Assembly (NCBI GenBank): GCA_951812335.1
Contig: OX638293.1
Location: 1,596,731 to 1,660,730 of the forward strand
Origin: Rhodothermales bacterium
GTDB taxonomy: Bacteria > Bacteroidota > Rhodothermia > Rhodothermales > VXPQ01
Reading direction: 5' to 3'
Length of the DNA: 64,000 nt
The position numbers were made by a program, and so were the translations under genes. Of the stretch, positions 11,394 through 20,231 are shown in pieces. The first letter of the stretch is position 1, and each line of letters starts with the position of its first letter. Under the pieces are notes generated by a model. That model saw only the letters and a program-made list of their open reading frames with translations. It made no database searches and was not told the DNA's origin.

Positions 11394-12659
11394 ATGGACG
11401 AATTACTTGCTGTTATTCTTGGGGGAGGAGCCGGAAAACGGCTCTTTCCCCTGACTATGCACCGCTCCAAACCCGCGGTTCCCCTTGGGGGGAAATATCG
11501 CCTGATCGATATCCCGGTATCGAACTGTATTAATTCGGACATCAGCCGGATATTTGTCCTTACGCAGTACAATTCCGCGAGTTTGAATCGCCACATAGCC
11601 CGTACGTATCAGTTTGACCGGTTCCGGGAAGGGTTTGTCACGGTGCTGGCCGCCGAGCAGACCCCGGAATCCGAGACATGGTTTCAGGGAACGGCGGACG
11701 CTGTACGTCAATCCCTGTCCAATCTGAGAGCGCACCGGCATTCCCATGTGCTCATTTTGTCGGGCGATCAGCTCTACACCATGGACTACCGGAAGTTGAT
11801 GCAGCATCACTTCGATAGCGGTGCGGGCGTTACCCTGGCCACCATCCCGGTGCATGCCGAGGAGGCTCCCTCGTTCGGCATCGTCAAGACAGAGGACGGG
11901 TTGATCACTGCGTTTCACGAAAAGCCTGCCCCGGAAAATCTTGCGGGCAAGGAAAGTCCGGTGAGTGAAGAGATGCGCAATCAGGGACGCACATTTCTTG
12001 CCTCCATGGGCATTTACATGTTCGATGCAGAGGTTTTGCAGACGTTGCTTGCCGGCTTGCCGGATGCGAATGATTTTGGACAGGAAATTATCCCGGAGGC
12101 TATTCGGAAGCACCCCGTGGCGAGCTATGCGTTTGAGGGGTATTGGAGTGACGTAGGGACCGTCCGGTCTTTCTTTCAGGCCAATCTGATGTTGGCGAAG
12201 CGGCATCCCCAATACGACATTTATAACACGATGGCGCCGCTGTACACCAATACGCGCATGCTTCCGCCCGCAAAGATGCTGAGTTCGTATGTTGAAGATT
12301 CCCTGATTGGGGAAGCCGCCGTTATTTTCGACAGCAGGATATCGAACTCTGTGGTAGGCATCCGATCATACATCGGCGCCGGCACTACGGTCGAGAACAC
12401 AGTGTTCATGGGGGCCGACTATTATGCATGGCACGATCCCCGCTTGCGGAATCCGGTGGGGGGGCCGCCCAGTCCGGGTATCGGCGATGGAAGTTACGTC
12501 GAGGGGGCTATCGTAGACCGGAATGTTCAGATAGGAAAGCGGTGCGATATCAGGAGGCGGGAAGGGGTTCGACACGTGGATGCCGAAAATTATTTTGTGC
12601 GCGACGGCATTATCGTAATTCCCAAGAATGCGCATATTCCCGACGATACCGTGATCTGA
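11394..12659 (+). CDS. glgC: Glucose-1-phosphate adenylyltransferase (ADP-glucose pyrophosphorylase)
   Basis: Makes ADP-glucose from ATP and glucose-1-phosphate, the committed step of bacterial glycogen synthesis. The 421-residue protein starts with the nucleotidyltransferase motif GGGAGKRLFPLT (about residues 10-21). It has the catalytic 'SGDQLYTMDY' region with the metal-binding Asp, the 'SFGIVKTEDG' glucose-1-P region, and a C-terminal left-handed beta-helix with hexapeptide repeats ('ISNSVVGIRSYIGAGTTVENTV'). The ATG at 11394 is chosen because the catalytic fold begins directly after it; the open frame upstream has no homologous character. No glgA or glgB adjoins it, although a GT5-like fragment gene is encoded 4 kb away on the other strand. 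Confidence 0.95.
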   Translation: MDELLAVILGGGAGKRLFPLTMHRSKPAVPLGGKYRLIDIPVSNCINSDISRIFVLTQYNSASLNRHIARTYQFDRFREGFVTVLAAEQTPESETWFQGTADAVRQSLSNLRAHRHSHVLILSGDQLYTMDYRKLMQHHFDSGAGVTLATIPVHAEEAPSFGIVKTEDGLITAFHEKPAPENLAGKESPVSEEMRNQGRTFLASMGIYMFDAEVLQTLLAGLPDANDFGQEIIPEAIRKHPVASYAFEGYWSDVGTVRSFFQANLMLAKRHPQYDIYNTMAPLYTNTRMLPPAKMLSSYVEDSLIGEAAVIFDSRISNSVVGIRSYIGAGTTVENTVFMGADYYAWHDPRLRNPVGGPPSPGIGDGSYVEGAIVDRNVQIGKRCDIRRREGVRHVDAENYFVRDGIIVIPKNAHIPDDTVI

Positions 12660-12707
12660 GCAGGATCGCTGTTTCCCGTACAGGGGCGACCGACCAGTGA
12701 GGTGTCG

Positions 12708-12940
12708 GTTTTGATCGGCGCTTCACGTTCGTGCGTAAAAGATATTGTAATTGCATCGCGGGAATTAGCGAAAAACATTGCGGATTCGGGGCGTCGCGGG
12801 CGTGAAGCGCCCTTCGGGAGGCTGCGAGGAGCACGCTGGCCGTGTCATTCCTCATTATGTGGGGAATGACAAATTGCTTCGTCATTCTTTGCCAGCACAC
12901 TCCTCGCAGCCTCTGAACTTTGCGGACTTATGGAGTATCC
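12708..12940 (-). repeat. GGATACTCTGAT-TIR element, copy 2 (degenerate)
   Basis: A diverged copy in reverse orientation between glgC and pyrF. The right end, GGAGTATCC, stops exactly at the base before the pyrF stop codon. The left end is eroded (TTTTGATCGGCG remains, preceded by unrelated sequence back to about 12662). Core blocks shared with other copies include GCGGATTCGGGGCGTCGCGG, CCCTTCGGGAGGCTGCGAGG and TTGCTTCGTCATTC. It fills most of the 281-bp gap between the convergent genes. Confidence 0.85.
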
Positions 12941-13783
12941 TTAAGACAAGGCGGGTATAAGGGACGTTCGCAAGGCTTCAGCCGCTTGCCGGGCCGCCCG
13001 GTCGAAGTCACGACCGGCGGAGGCGTACAAGATAGCCCGGCTGCTGTTGACAAGGACCGGTCCGGAACCCTCGCGTATGGTCTCCAGCACGTCGCTGCTA
13101 TTGCCTCCTTGTGCGCCCAGCCCCGGAATGAGCAGTGGGGAGTCGGGGGCAAGGGCGCGGATACGGCGCAATGCCTCGATATCCGAAGCCCCGGCCACGA
13201 AGCCAAGGGAGCCCTTCTCGCCGTCGTTTCCGGGTTCCCCCCATGCCAGTGCCGTGCGTACGACGTGTTCGTAGAGCGGTCGGCCCTGATATTCGACTGC
13301 CTGGAAATCCGATCCGCCGGGATTGGACGTACGGGCAAGGAGGAAGACGCCTCGGCCCGGATGATCAAGGAACGGCGCCACGCTGTCTCTACCCATGTAT
13401 CCCGATACGGTGCACGCGTCGAAGTCCAGCAGGTCGAAGCATGCGTGTGCGTAAAAGCGCGCCGAATTGCCGATATCTCCGCGTTTTCCGTCGGCAACGA
13501 CAGGTACGGCCCCCGGGATGATGTCCAGGGTTGCTTGCAGGACGCTCCAGCCCTCGGCTCCGAGGGCCTCGAAGAATGCAAGGTTCAGTTTATAGGCGGC
13601 AGCTGTGTCTACCGTTGCTTCGATGATGGCCCGGTTGAATTCGATGACTGCCTGGGCGGCGTTCTTCCGGCTGGTGAGATGGGGGGGGAGGCGCTGGAGG
13701 TCGGGGTCGAGGCCAACGCAAACGAGGGAGGTTGTTTCTTCCATGCGGGCGGAAAGGCGCTCCGCGAACGAACGTACAGTCAT
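12941..13783 (-). CDS. pyrF: Orotidine 5'-phosphate decarboxylase (type 2)
   Basis: Final step of de novo UMP synthesis. About 280 residues, the length of the longer type-2 OMP decarboxylases. The key active-site motif DGKRGDIGNSA contains the Lys/Asp catalytic array, and 'KLNLAFFEALG' and 'PGLGAQGG' (phosphate loop) are present. The ATG at 13783 is chosen because the fold starts at once (SFAERL...CVGLDPD). It begins 5 bp after the serS stop codon, so serS-pyrF is one transcript. The TAA stop directly abuts the terminal repeat of the adjacent interspersed element, so the element end may coincide with the 3' boundary of the gene. Confidence 0.95.
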   Translation of the reverse strand: MTVRSFAERLSARMEETTSLVCVGLDPDLQRLPPHLTSRKNAAQAVIEFNRAIIEATVDTAAAYKLNLAFFEALGAEGWSVLQATLDIIPGAVPVVADGKRGDIGNSARFYAHACFDLLDFDACTVSGYMGRDSVAPFLDHPGRGVFLLARTSNPGGSDFQAVEYQGRPLYEHVVRTALAWGEPGNDGEKGSLGFVAGASDIEALRRIRALAPDSPLLIPGLGAQGGNSSDVLETIREGSGPVLVNSSRAILYASAGRDFDRAARQAAEALRTSLIPALS

Positions 13784-13788
13784 GCGGT

Positions 13789-15069
13789 TTACCCGATGCG
13801 ATCGAAGCCGGTATAGGGTTGCAGCGCATCCGGGATTGCAATGGTCCCGTCGCTCTGCTGATATTGTTCGAGGAGTGCGGCCACTATGCGGGGGAGCGCC
13901 AGCCCCGATCCATTGAGCGTGTGAACGAGCGCCGGCTTTTTTCGGTCTTCGAGGCGGCATCGAATCTGCATCCGCCGAGCCTGAAAATCCTCAAAGTTCG
14001 ATATCGAAGAAACTTCGAGCCACCTGCCCTGCCCCGGGCTCCAAACTTCAAGGTCGTATTTTTTGGCTTGTGCGAATCCCATGTCCCCTGTGCACATCAG
14101 CAGTACGCGATAGGGTAATACCAGCGCTTTCAGCGGGCGCTCCGCATCGCTGCGCAGGGTTTCCAGCGCTTCGTAACTTCGCGTCGGATGGGTAAACCAG
14201 ACCAATTCCACTTTGTCGAACTGGTGCAGGCGGTTCAGTCCGCGTACGTCTTTACCGTACGAGCCGGCCTCTCGTCGAAAGCATGGGGTCCAGGCCGCAT
14301 ATTTGACCGGCAAGCGATTCCCGTCCAGGATTTCTGCGCGGTGTACGTTGGTAACCGGTACCTCGGCGGTGGGGATCAGGTACAATTCATCCCGGGACAC
14401 TTCGTACATGAGGTCCTCCTTATCGGGCAGTTGCCCGGTGCCGCGCGCACTGTCCGCATTGACCAACAGGGGCGCTTGCATTTCCTGGTAGCCCCCTTCG
14501 TCTACGGCGAGGTCAAGGAAGTAATTGATCAGCGCCCGTTGCAGGCGCGCTCCCTTGCCTGTATAAAACGGAAATCCGGCTCCTGAGACGTTGGCGCCGC
14601 GCTCAAAGTCGATCAGGCCATGCCGTTCGGCCAACTCCCAGTGTGGAAGCGGGTCGAAATCGAACATGCGCTGCTCACCGTGCCGGGCGATGATCTTGTT
14701 GTCCTCCGGCGTATGCCCCAAAGGCACATCGGGGTGGGGAATATTGGGGATTTCGAGGAGGCCCCGTTCGAGGCGCTCGTTCGCTTTCGCAGCAGCTTCC
14801 TGGAGTTCCCGGATGGATGTTTTCAGTTGACTCGATTCATCGATCAGCGTTTTGGCTTCATCGGCGCGCCCGCTTTGCATGCAGATGCCGATGTCTTTCG
14901 AGACGGCGTTGGAGCGCGCCTGCGCTTGCTGGAGAGCTGCCAGGTGATCCCGGCGCCTGCGATCCAGTTCCGTGAGTTGATCGATCAGTTCCGGATCTCC
15001 GGTTCCCTTGTCCCGGATCGCTTGCCGTATGCGTTCGGGGTTTTCGCGAAGTACCTGAATGTTTATCAC
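13789..15069 (-). CDS. serS: Seryl-tRNA synthetase
   Basis: Charges tRNA-Ser. 426 residues, the normal length. The N-terminal long antiparallel coiled coil that grips the tRNA-Ser variable arm spans about residues 25-105. It is followed by the class II catalytic domain: motif 1 around 'QEMQAPLLVN', motif 2 'TPCFRREAGSYGKDVRGLNRLHQFDKVE' region, and motif 3 'HTLNGSGLALPRIVAALLEQ'. The ATG gives the standard MINIQVLRENPE start. pyrF follows after 5 bp. A complete copy of the interspersed repeat lies upstream from position 15123, leaving only about 50 bp between it and the start codon. Confidence 0.97.
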   Translation of the reverse strand: MINIQVLRENPERIRQAIRDKGTGDPELIDQLTELDRRRRDHLAALQQAQARSNAVSKDIGICMQSGRADEAKTLIDESSQLKTSIRELQEAAAKANERLERGLLEIPNIPHPDVPLGHTPEDNKIIARHGEQRMFDFDPLPHWELAERHGLIDFERGANVSGAGFPFYTGKGARLQRALINYFLDLAVDEGGYQEMQAPLLVNADSARGTGQLPDKEDLMYEVSRDELYLIPTAEVPVTNVHRAEILDGNRLPVKYAAWTPCFRREAGSYGKDVRGLNRLHQFDKVELVWFTHPTRSYEALETLRSDAERPLKALVLPYRVLLMCTGDMGFAQAKKYDLEVWSPGQGRWLEVSSISNFEDFQARRMQIRCRLEDRKKPALVHTLNGSGLALPRIVAALLEQYQQSDGTIAIPDALQPYTGFDRIG

Positions 15070-15122
15070 GTAGCGGACGATGCGGTTGTGCGGTTAGAAA
15101 ATCTTCCGTAAGCAAGGCTACA

Positions 15123-15376
15123 GGATACTCTGATTAAGCCCGCAAAGCTCAGAGGCTGCGAGGGGTGCGCCGGCAAGGAATGACGAAGCAGTGTGGCAGG
15201 CCCCACACAATGAGGAATAACGCGGCCAGCGTGCCCCTCGCAGCCTCCCGAAGGGCGCGTCACGTCCGCGACGCCCCGAATCCGCAGTGTTTCCCGCTGA
15301 TTTCAACGATGGAATCATGACGTTCTTTACGCGCGAAAGTAAAGTGCCGGGCGAAGCGGTTTCGATCGGAGTATCC
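15123..15376 (+). repeat. GGATACTCTGAT-TIR element, copy 3 (complete)
   Basis: 254 bp, the same length and orientation as copy 1. Ends are GGATACTCTGATTAAG and GATCGGAGTATCC. The internal inverted arms are long and well matched (GAGGCTGCGAGGGG at about 15151-15164 against CCCCTCGCAGCCTC at about 15234-15247). Its last base is also the first plus-strand base of the stop codon of the reductase gene that ends at 15376. Confidence 0.92.
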
Positions 15377-16287
15377 TATACAAGACCAAGGCGGACTCCG
15401 ATCCTGCGAAGAGTCTCCCGGACAGGTCTGGGGCGGTAATCGAGTTCCGTTTGCGCTTTCAGAATAATAAATCCTGTTTTTGCCGGTCTATCGGCGGTTT
15501 GTCGGAATGTCGAGGCATCGACCGGCCGTATCAGTCTACTGTCCAGGCCGAAAACGTCGGCGATCATGTGAGCAAAATCATAGATGGACATCCATTCCGC
15601 ACCTGAGAGATGGAAAATTCCTCCACGCCGCCGTCGCACGATGCGCTCAACGCCCCAGGCAAGATCGGCCACGCAAGTAGGGGTTCGCCACTGGTCCGTA
15701 ACGACTTGAACGGATTGTTCGGAAGACAGCCGGTCAAGCAACCAAAGTACGAAATCGGATCGGTCCGTATGCGATCCTGCGCCGTAGACAAGTACCGTGC
15801 GGGCAATGGTCCACTTGTCGAAACCCGCTCTTCGCACCGCATTTTCGGCGGCCTGCTTGGACTTACCGTAAAAATTCACGGGATCCGGACGAGCGTTTTC
15901 CTCATACGGTCCATTCAGCCCATTGAAAACGAAATCCGTAGAAAGCTGGATTAGCCGGGCGCCGGTATCGCTGCACTGCTGCGCCAGCGTTTCCACCGCT
16001 TCCGCATTCGCCTTCCAGCATGCCTTCCGATCTGTTTCACAACGATCGACATCGGTCATTGCTGCACAGTTTATCACTACGGTGGGCTCGAAATCCCGGA
16101 AGGCATGTTGCACGTCGCGCCGTACCGTAATGTCCAGGGGCATGTATCCATACGAGCCATCGGACTGCGTCGTCGCACTGCGTCCAGTGGCGAGTACGTC
16201 GTATTCGGAGAACCGGCCGAGCAGGCCAACCAGTTCTCTGCCAAGCAGACCGTTCGCTCCCGTTACGAGTACGCGCTCGTACAACAT
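15376..16287 (-). CDS. RmlD-like NAD(P)-dependent sugar-nucleotide reductase (extended SDR)
   Basis: 303 residues from the ATG at 16287. The N-terminal Rossmann motif is VTGANGLLG (about residues 7-15), and the catalytic YxxxK is YGKSK, in the setting 'PVNFYGKSKQAAE'. 'INCAAMTDVDRCE' is typical of dTDP-4-dehydrorhamnose reductases (RmlD/RfbD) and their relatives. No rmlA, rmlB or rmlC genes adjoin it, so the rhamnose role is not certain; Bacteroidota encode stand-alone members. The TAG stop codon shares its last base with the end of repeat copy 3. If the element inserted here it may have fixed or replaced the original C-terminus. Confidence 0.8.
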   Translation of the reverse strand: MLYERVLVTGANGLLGRELVGLLGRFSEYDVLATGRSATTQSDGSYGYMPLDITVRRDVQHAFRDFEPTVVINCAAMTDVDRCETDRKACWKANAEAVETLAQQCSDTGARLIQLSTDFVFNGLNGPYEENARPDPVNFYGKSKQAAENAVRRAGFDKWTIARTVLVYGAGSHTDRSDFVLWLLDRLSSEQSVQVVTDQWRTPTCVADLAWGVERIVRRRRGGIFHLSGAEWMSIYDFAHMIADVFGLDSRLIRPVDASTFRQTADRPAKTGFIILKAQTELDYRPRPVRETLRRIGVRLGLV

Positions 16288-16343
16288 CAATTCCTGAAGG
16301 GATTTCCGTTCACCCGGGAAACGCGGGGGCCGGATAACCGCTG

Positions 16344-16826
16344 TTATTTCCTGAAGTAGTAGCGCACTCCGATCCCGCCCCCGATATGGCCTGTGGTGCC
16401 GGGGAGCAGGTCGAGACGAGGATTGACCTGTAAAAACACCTCGTAGCGCTCCGCAAAAAAATGGACTCCGAAGGTTCCACTGACGCCAACGACGAAATCG
16501 CTTTGCGCATCTTTTTTTTCTATCCCCGCTACTACGCCCGGTCCAAGATAATACCCGAGGGGGGAATCGGGAATGGCGCGTTCGTGCAGCGCGTGCCCGC
16601 TCAGGAAGAAGAAATCGCTGAGATTCCATGCAGCCAACCCCTCGTATGCGAATCCCGGCTTTCGATACAGTTTCACAGAAACGCCGCCGGGTTGCCCGAA
16701 CTGCACGCCGACGCCCGTCCTGCCCGGGGGCTGCTGCGCATGCGCCCGCCCGGCGCCGGTCATTGCGAGCACGAACAGAGTTATTGCCGTTGCGGCCCAC
16801 TGTACACTCGTTTTGGGGATACCCAT
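16344..16826 (-). CDS. Small outer-membrane beta-barrel protein, unknown function
   Basis: 160 residues from the ATG at 16826; an earlier ATG at 16871 would lengthen the cytoplasmic N-terminus without benefit. A signal peptide ends at GRAHAQ. The mature part of about 130 residues alternates strand-like segments with Gly-rich turns. It ends '...GGIGVRYYFRK', where aromatic residues alternate near the C-terminus as in Gram-negative outer-membrane barrels of 6-8 strands. No specific family was recognised. It is 57 bp after the larger exported protein gene on the same strand and 56 bp before the reductase gene, so it may belong to that transcript. Confidence 0.6.
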   Translation of the reverse strand: MGIPKTSVQWAATAITLFVLAMTGAGRAHAQQPPGRTGVGVQFGQPGGVSVKLYRKPGFAYEGLAAWNLSDFFFLSGHALHERAIPDSPLGYYLGPGVVAGIEKKDAQSDFVVGVSGTFGVHFFAERYEVFLQVNPRLDLLPGTTGHIGGGIGVRYYFRK

Positions 16827-16883
16827 GACGACTCTGTCGTTGAGGAAAGAATTTGCGAAGGACACGACCAACCGGCGTAGCGG

Positions 16884-18200
16884 TCAGGTTTTTTGTTTTT
16901 TCTTCTTCGCGGCGGGAAAGAGGATATTGTTCAGAATGAGGCGGTAGCCCGGTGAGTTTTTGTGCAGATCCAAATCGGTGGGAGGATCGCCTACGTAATG
17001 CTGATAATCTTCGGGGTCGTGACCGGCATAGAACGTGAAGGTCCCTTCTCCGAAATTCCCGTGCAGGTATTTGACTTCATCTCTGTTGGGCGCTTCCGCC
17101 AGTACGACAACCGACGGCTTGACGAACGCCTTGCGAAAATTGGTTGTTTGTCCAATAAATCCCTTGAGCGTTGCAACATGGTTCTGGGTGAGCATGGTAG
17201 GTACCGGATCCCATTTTGCACTGAATTCAAACAGTGTGAAATAGTCGATAGCCTGATTACGCAACGCAGGGGGAGGAGGCCCGGCATCGATGTTCGCGTG
17301 TTCGTACTCTGCGGGATGAAAGACGGGTGTGAAGTTTTCGAAGGCAAGCGTCATGTCGAAATCGAGCCGCGACAGTGCGTCAGGGTCTACCGGGTCGCCG
17401 TCATATTCCGACGGGACGATGTCCGTTCGATGAGCCGCCAGCGCAAGGTCGTAGGTGTCGGTGCCGGAGCACATGGCAAACAGGAATCCCCCTTGCCCTA
17501 CATACTCCTTTATGGTTCGGGCTACTTCCAGTTTCAGGTGGCTTGCCTTGCGAAAACCGTACCGCGCAGCCATTTGCTCGGTTTCACGCTGCTGTTCGAT
17601 GTACCAGGGTATATTTCGGTATTGCAGAAATTTGCCGTACTGTCCTGTGAAATCTTCGTGATGAAGGTGTAGCCAGTCGTATTCGCGGAGATGCCCCTCG
17701 AGAATCTTGTCGTCGTACAGAATGTCGTACGTTACCTCGGCATATTCGAGCGCAAGCAGTACGGCGTCGTCCCACGGAAGCGTTTGTTCCGGAGCGTACA
17801 CGGCAATGTTCGGCGCTGTCTCCAGTCGTACGATGGCTGTGTTATGTTCTTCGCTTTCCACCTCTGCAACGATGCGGGCGGATGCGCCCGTGCCGATACG
17901 TTCGAACTGAACCTCACGTACCTGCAATTCCTGTTCGAGACCGTTGAACCCGCTGGCGAGGAACGAGCCTCCCCGGTAGTTTAGCAGCCAGTCCACCGTT
18001 TCGCCCTGTTCGAGTAGCCAGAATACGATTCCGTACGCCTTAAGGTGATTGGACTGTCGGATATCCATGGGTATCAGGATATCCTGCGCCCTTGCGGATA
18101 GCGTGGCGAGCGACAGGACAGTCGCCAGAAAAAGAAAGCGAATGCTGCACAGAGACATTGTTTTTCCCGAGATGCTGCTGCGGAATGCGGGCTGTTTCAT
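16884..18200 (-). CDS. Conserved exported protein with amidotransferase-like fold (often mislabelled asparagine synthetase B)
   Basis: 438 residues with a signal peptide (cleavage probably after ARAQ near residue 39). The conserved start of the mature protein is ILIPMDIRQSNHLKAYGI. The middle ('HHEDFTGQYGKF', 'GGFLFAMCSGTDTYDLALA') looks like a class I glutamine-amidotransferase/ThuA-type alpha/beta fold with a Cys-Ser-Gly nucleophile-elbow-like site. Database entries for this family carry the name asparagine synthetase B, but an N-terminal nucleophilic Cys and the synthetase domain are missing, so I do not accept that function. Its start overlaps the stop of the TPR gene (ATGA), indicating translational coupling. 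It ends in a Lys-rich tail. Confidence 0.65.
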   Translation of the reverse strand: MKQPAFRSSISGKTMSLCSIRFLFLATVLSLATLSARAQDILIPMDIRQSNHLKAYGIVFWLLEQGETVDWLLNYRGGSFLASGFNGLEQELQVREVQFERIGTGASARIVAEVESEEHNTAIVRLETAPNIAVYAPEQTLPWDDAVLLALEYAEVTYDILYDDKILEGHLREYDWLHLHHEDFTGQYGKFLQYRNIPWYIEQQRETEQMAARYGFRKASHLKLEVARTIKEYVGQGGFLFAMCSGTDTYDLALAAHRTDIVPSEYDGDPVDPDALSRLDFDMTLAFENFTPVFHPAEYEHANIDAGPPPPALRNQAIDYFTLFEFSAKWDPVPTMLTQNHVATLKGFIGQTTNFRKAFVKPSVVVLAEAPNRDEVKYLHGNFGEGTFTFYAGHDPEDYQHYVGDPPTDLDLHKNSPGYRLILNNILFPAAKKKKQKT

Positions 18201-20074
18201 ACGCCGTCGCCTCGGAGGCGGCGTATTTGATCGCGGGCTTTGCCGGCAAACAGGGAACCCGGATATTCGGACAGCAAACGCCGGTACGCGGCGATTGCTT
18301 CTTCCCTTTTACCCGATTCGCGAGACAATATCCCGGCAGCTTCGAAAAGCGCCCGATCCGCCAGAAAACTTGCCGGATACATCAGGGGGATTTCCGCAAA
18401 CGTTTCGTATGCCTCTTGTCCTCGTCCAGCAGCAAGCAGAATTTCCCCGCGCAGGAAGCGGGCTTCGTCGGCAAGCGCATGGCCAGGGTACATGGAAAGC
18501 AATGCGTCCGCCGAATCGAGGGCGGCGAGGGGGCGTCGTTGTTCCCGGGCGAGCAGGGCGCTCGCATACCTTCTCAGCGGCATGTCGAGCGAGTCGGGGC
18601 CACGATTTTCAAGCAGCAATATTTTCAAGGCGATCGCGTCGTTCGAAACGTCTGTCGAGGTATGTGTATCGATAATATCGAGCAGTGACTGGGCTGCGTC
18701 GAATTCCCCGGCGAACATGTGAATACCGGCCAGCTTGAAACGGGCCTGTTCGACAAGGTCTCCCGTTCTGAGTCGTTCGATGAGCCGGTTGAAACGAAGG
18801 CGGGCATCGTCGAGTTGGCCATGCAAGATCGCGATACCGGCCAGATCGAAGGCTGCCTGATCGGCGGCGCGGGTATTCGGAAAGATGGAAACGACCTGCC
18901 GGAAGATCGACTCGGCAGAACCTGTGTCAAGAAAAACATCCTGTTGTAATCGCCCAATGCGGTGCAGTACATCCGGATACAGTTCGTGGTTTGGATATTG
19001 CTGAAGGAAGGTTCGGTATGCCGCGAGTACTTCGTCGTAGTGAGGCGCATTCACTCGATCGCCGGTTTCGTCGAAGGTGCGTTCGCCGATCTCCGCCGCC
19101 CAGCGCATATGCATTGCTCCGAATGCAGCGAGCGTTCGAGGCGCCGCCGGTGCATCCGGATACCGCGCCAGTACTTCCCGGTATGCCTCTGAAGCTTTAT
19201 TCCAGGCGCCTGCGTCGGCGGCCGTGCGGGCAAATTCGAACAGCATACGGCCTTGTCCGCTTTCCAGTCCATCCACTGCCCGGTATTCCCCGAGAGCGTT
19301 CCCGAAGTCCTCTGCTTCTATGTACAACCACCCCAGCAATTCGCGCCATGCCCGGTATAACGGATCGGTGCGGACGGCGTCTTGCACTACGGCGAGGCTT
19401 GACGCCAGCGCTTCTTCCTCTTCCAGAAAAGATCCCAGACGCGAACGCACGAAGTTGAGATGCTGGTCGTTCTCTTTCAGAAGGGCGAGGTATTCCTCCG
19501 CGGCCTTCTCGTGCAGCCCGGAAATGCTGCACAGATAGGCCAGTTCCACTCTAAACAGAGCGGCTTGCCCGGTGGCTGAACGCGCCTGTTCGAGTAGTAA
19601 AACGGCGCGTTCGAACTGCCTTACGCCGAGGAGGGACCGGTAGACGACGCGATATGTGTTCGGGTCGGTTGGGGCCGTTTCCACGGCCTCTTGCCATGTA
19701 GCGTGGGCATCTTTTTCGTTTCCTTGCAAATAGCGGATGTGCGCAAGATCCGAAAGCAGCGCTGCAGATCGCGTATCCACCAGCCGCGCCTTGACCAGCG
19801 CGGCGGCCTCTTCATAGCGCTTTACATTTTCGTACGCCTCTTTCAGCTTTTCGTAGAATGCATCGTTCCGGGGCGCTTCCGCATAGAGATCTTCCAGTAA
19901 GCCGATGGCCTGGTCGAATTGCCCCGAGCGCAGGAACGTGTCGGCCAGGCGGAATCGGACAATTTGAGGATTTTCCTGCTGTTGCCCCGCCGCATCCGCA
20001 GCCGGCGCCCATATCGGAGCGGTAAGTACAACGACGCCGATCCATGACCGGATCGGCAGGAATGTTCGTTTCAT
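18197..20074 (-). CDS. Exported tetratricopeptide-repeat protein (long TPR array)
   Basis: About 625 residues from the ATG at 20074 (MKRTFLPIRSW), which starts a clear signal peptide ending near ADAAGQ; the upstream in-frame ATG at 20155 is less likely. The mature protein is almost entirely TPR or TPR-like helix pairs, for example 'LADTFLRSGQFDQAIGLLEDLYAEAP', 'LRFNRLIERLRTGD' and a C-terminal YbgF/BamD-like set ('AAGRGQEAYETFAEIPLMYP', 'YRRLLSEYPGSLFAGKAR'). It probably acts as a periplasmic scaffold. It is coupled by an ATGA overlap to the exported amidotransferase-like protein, so the two gene products probably work together. The specific role is unknown. Confidence 0.75.
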   Translation of the reverse strand: MKRTFLPIRSWIGVVVLTAPIWAPAADAAGQQQENPQIVRFRLADTFLRSGQFDQAIGLLEDLYAEAPRNDAFYEKLKEAYENVKRYEEAAALVKARLVDTRSAALLSDLAHIRYLQGNEKDAHATWQEAVETAPTDPNTYRVVYRSLLGVRQFERAVLLLEQARSATGQAALFRVELAYLCSISGLHEKAAEEYLALLKENDQHLNFVRSRLGSFLEEEEALASSLAVVQDAVRTDPLYRAWRELLGWLYIEAEDFGNALGEYRAVDGLESGQGRMLFEFARTAADAGAWNKASEAYREVLARYPDAPAAPRTLAAFGAMHMRWAAEIGERTFDETGDRVNAPHYDEVLAAYRTFLQQYPNHELYPDVLHRIGRLQQDVFLDTGSAESIFRQVVSIFPNTRAADQAAFDLAGIAILHGQLDDARLRFNRLIERLRTGDLVEQARFKLAGIHMFAGEFDAAQSLLDIIDTHTSTDVSNDAIALKILLLENRGPDSLDMPLRRYASALLAREQRRPLAALDSADALLSMYPGHALADEARFLRGEILLAAGRGQEAYETFAEIPLMYPASFLADRALFEAAGILSRESGKREEAIAAYRRLLSEYPGSLFAGKARDQIRRLRGDGV

Positions 20075-20231
20075 AGGGGTATCCGCAGAGCGAGGGTGCG
20101 GGAAACTCGGATCTGACTGCCTTTTGATATTGCAATCCCGCGCGGTATGTTTCATGCCATGGTCGTTGCCTGGAGCCGGGCAGCGGATTTTACAGGGATA
20201 TACGCAAAACGGACCAATCCGTCAGTGCTAT

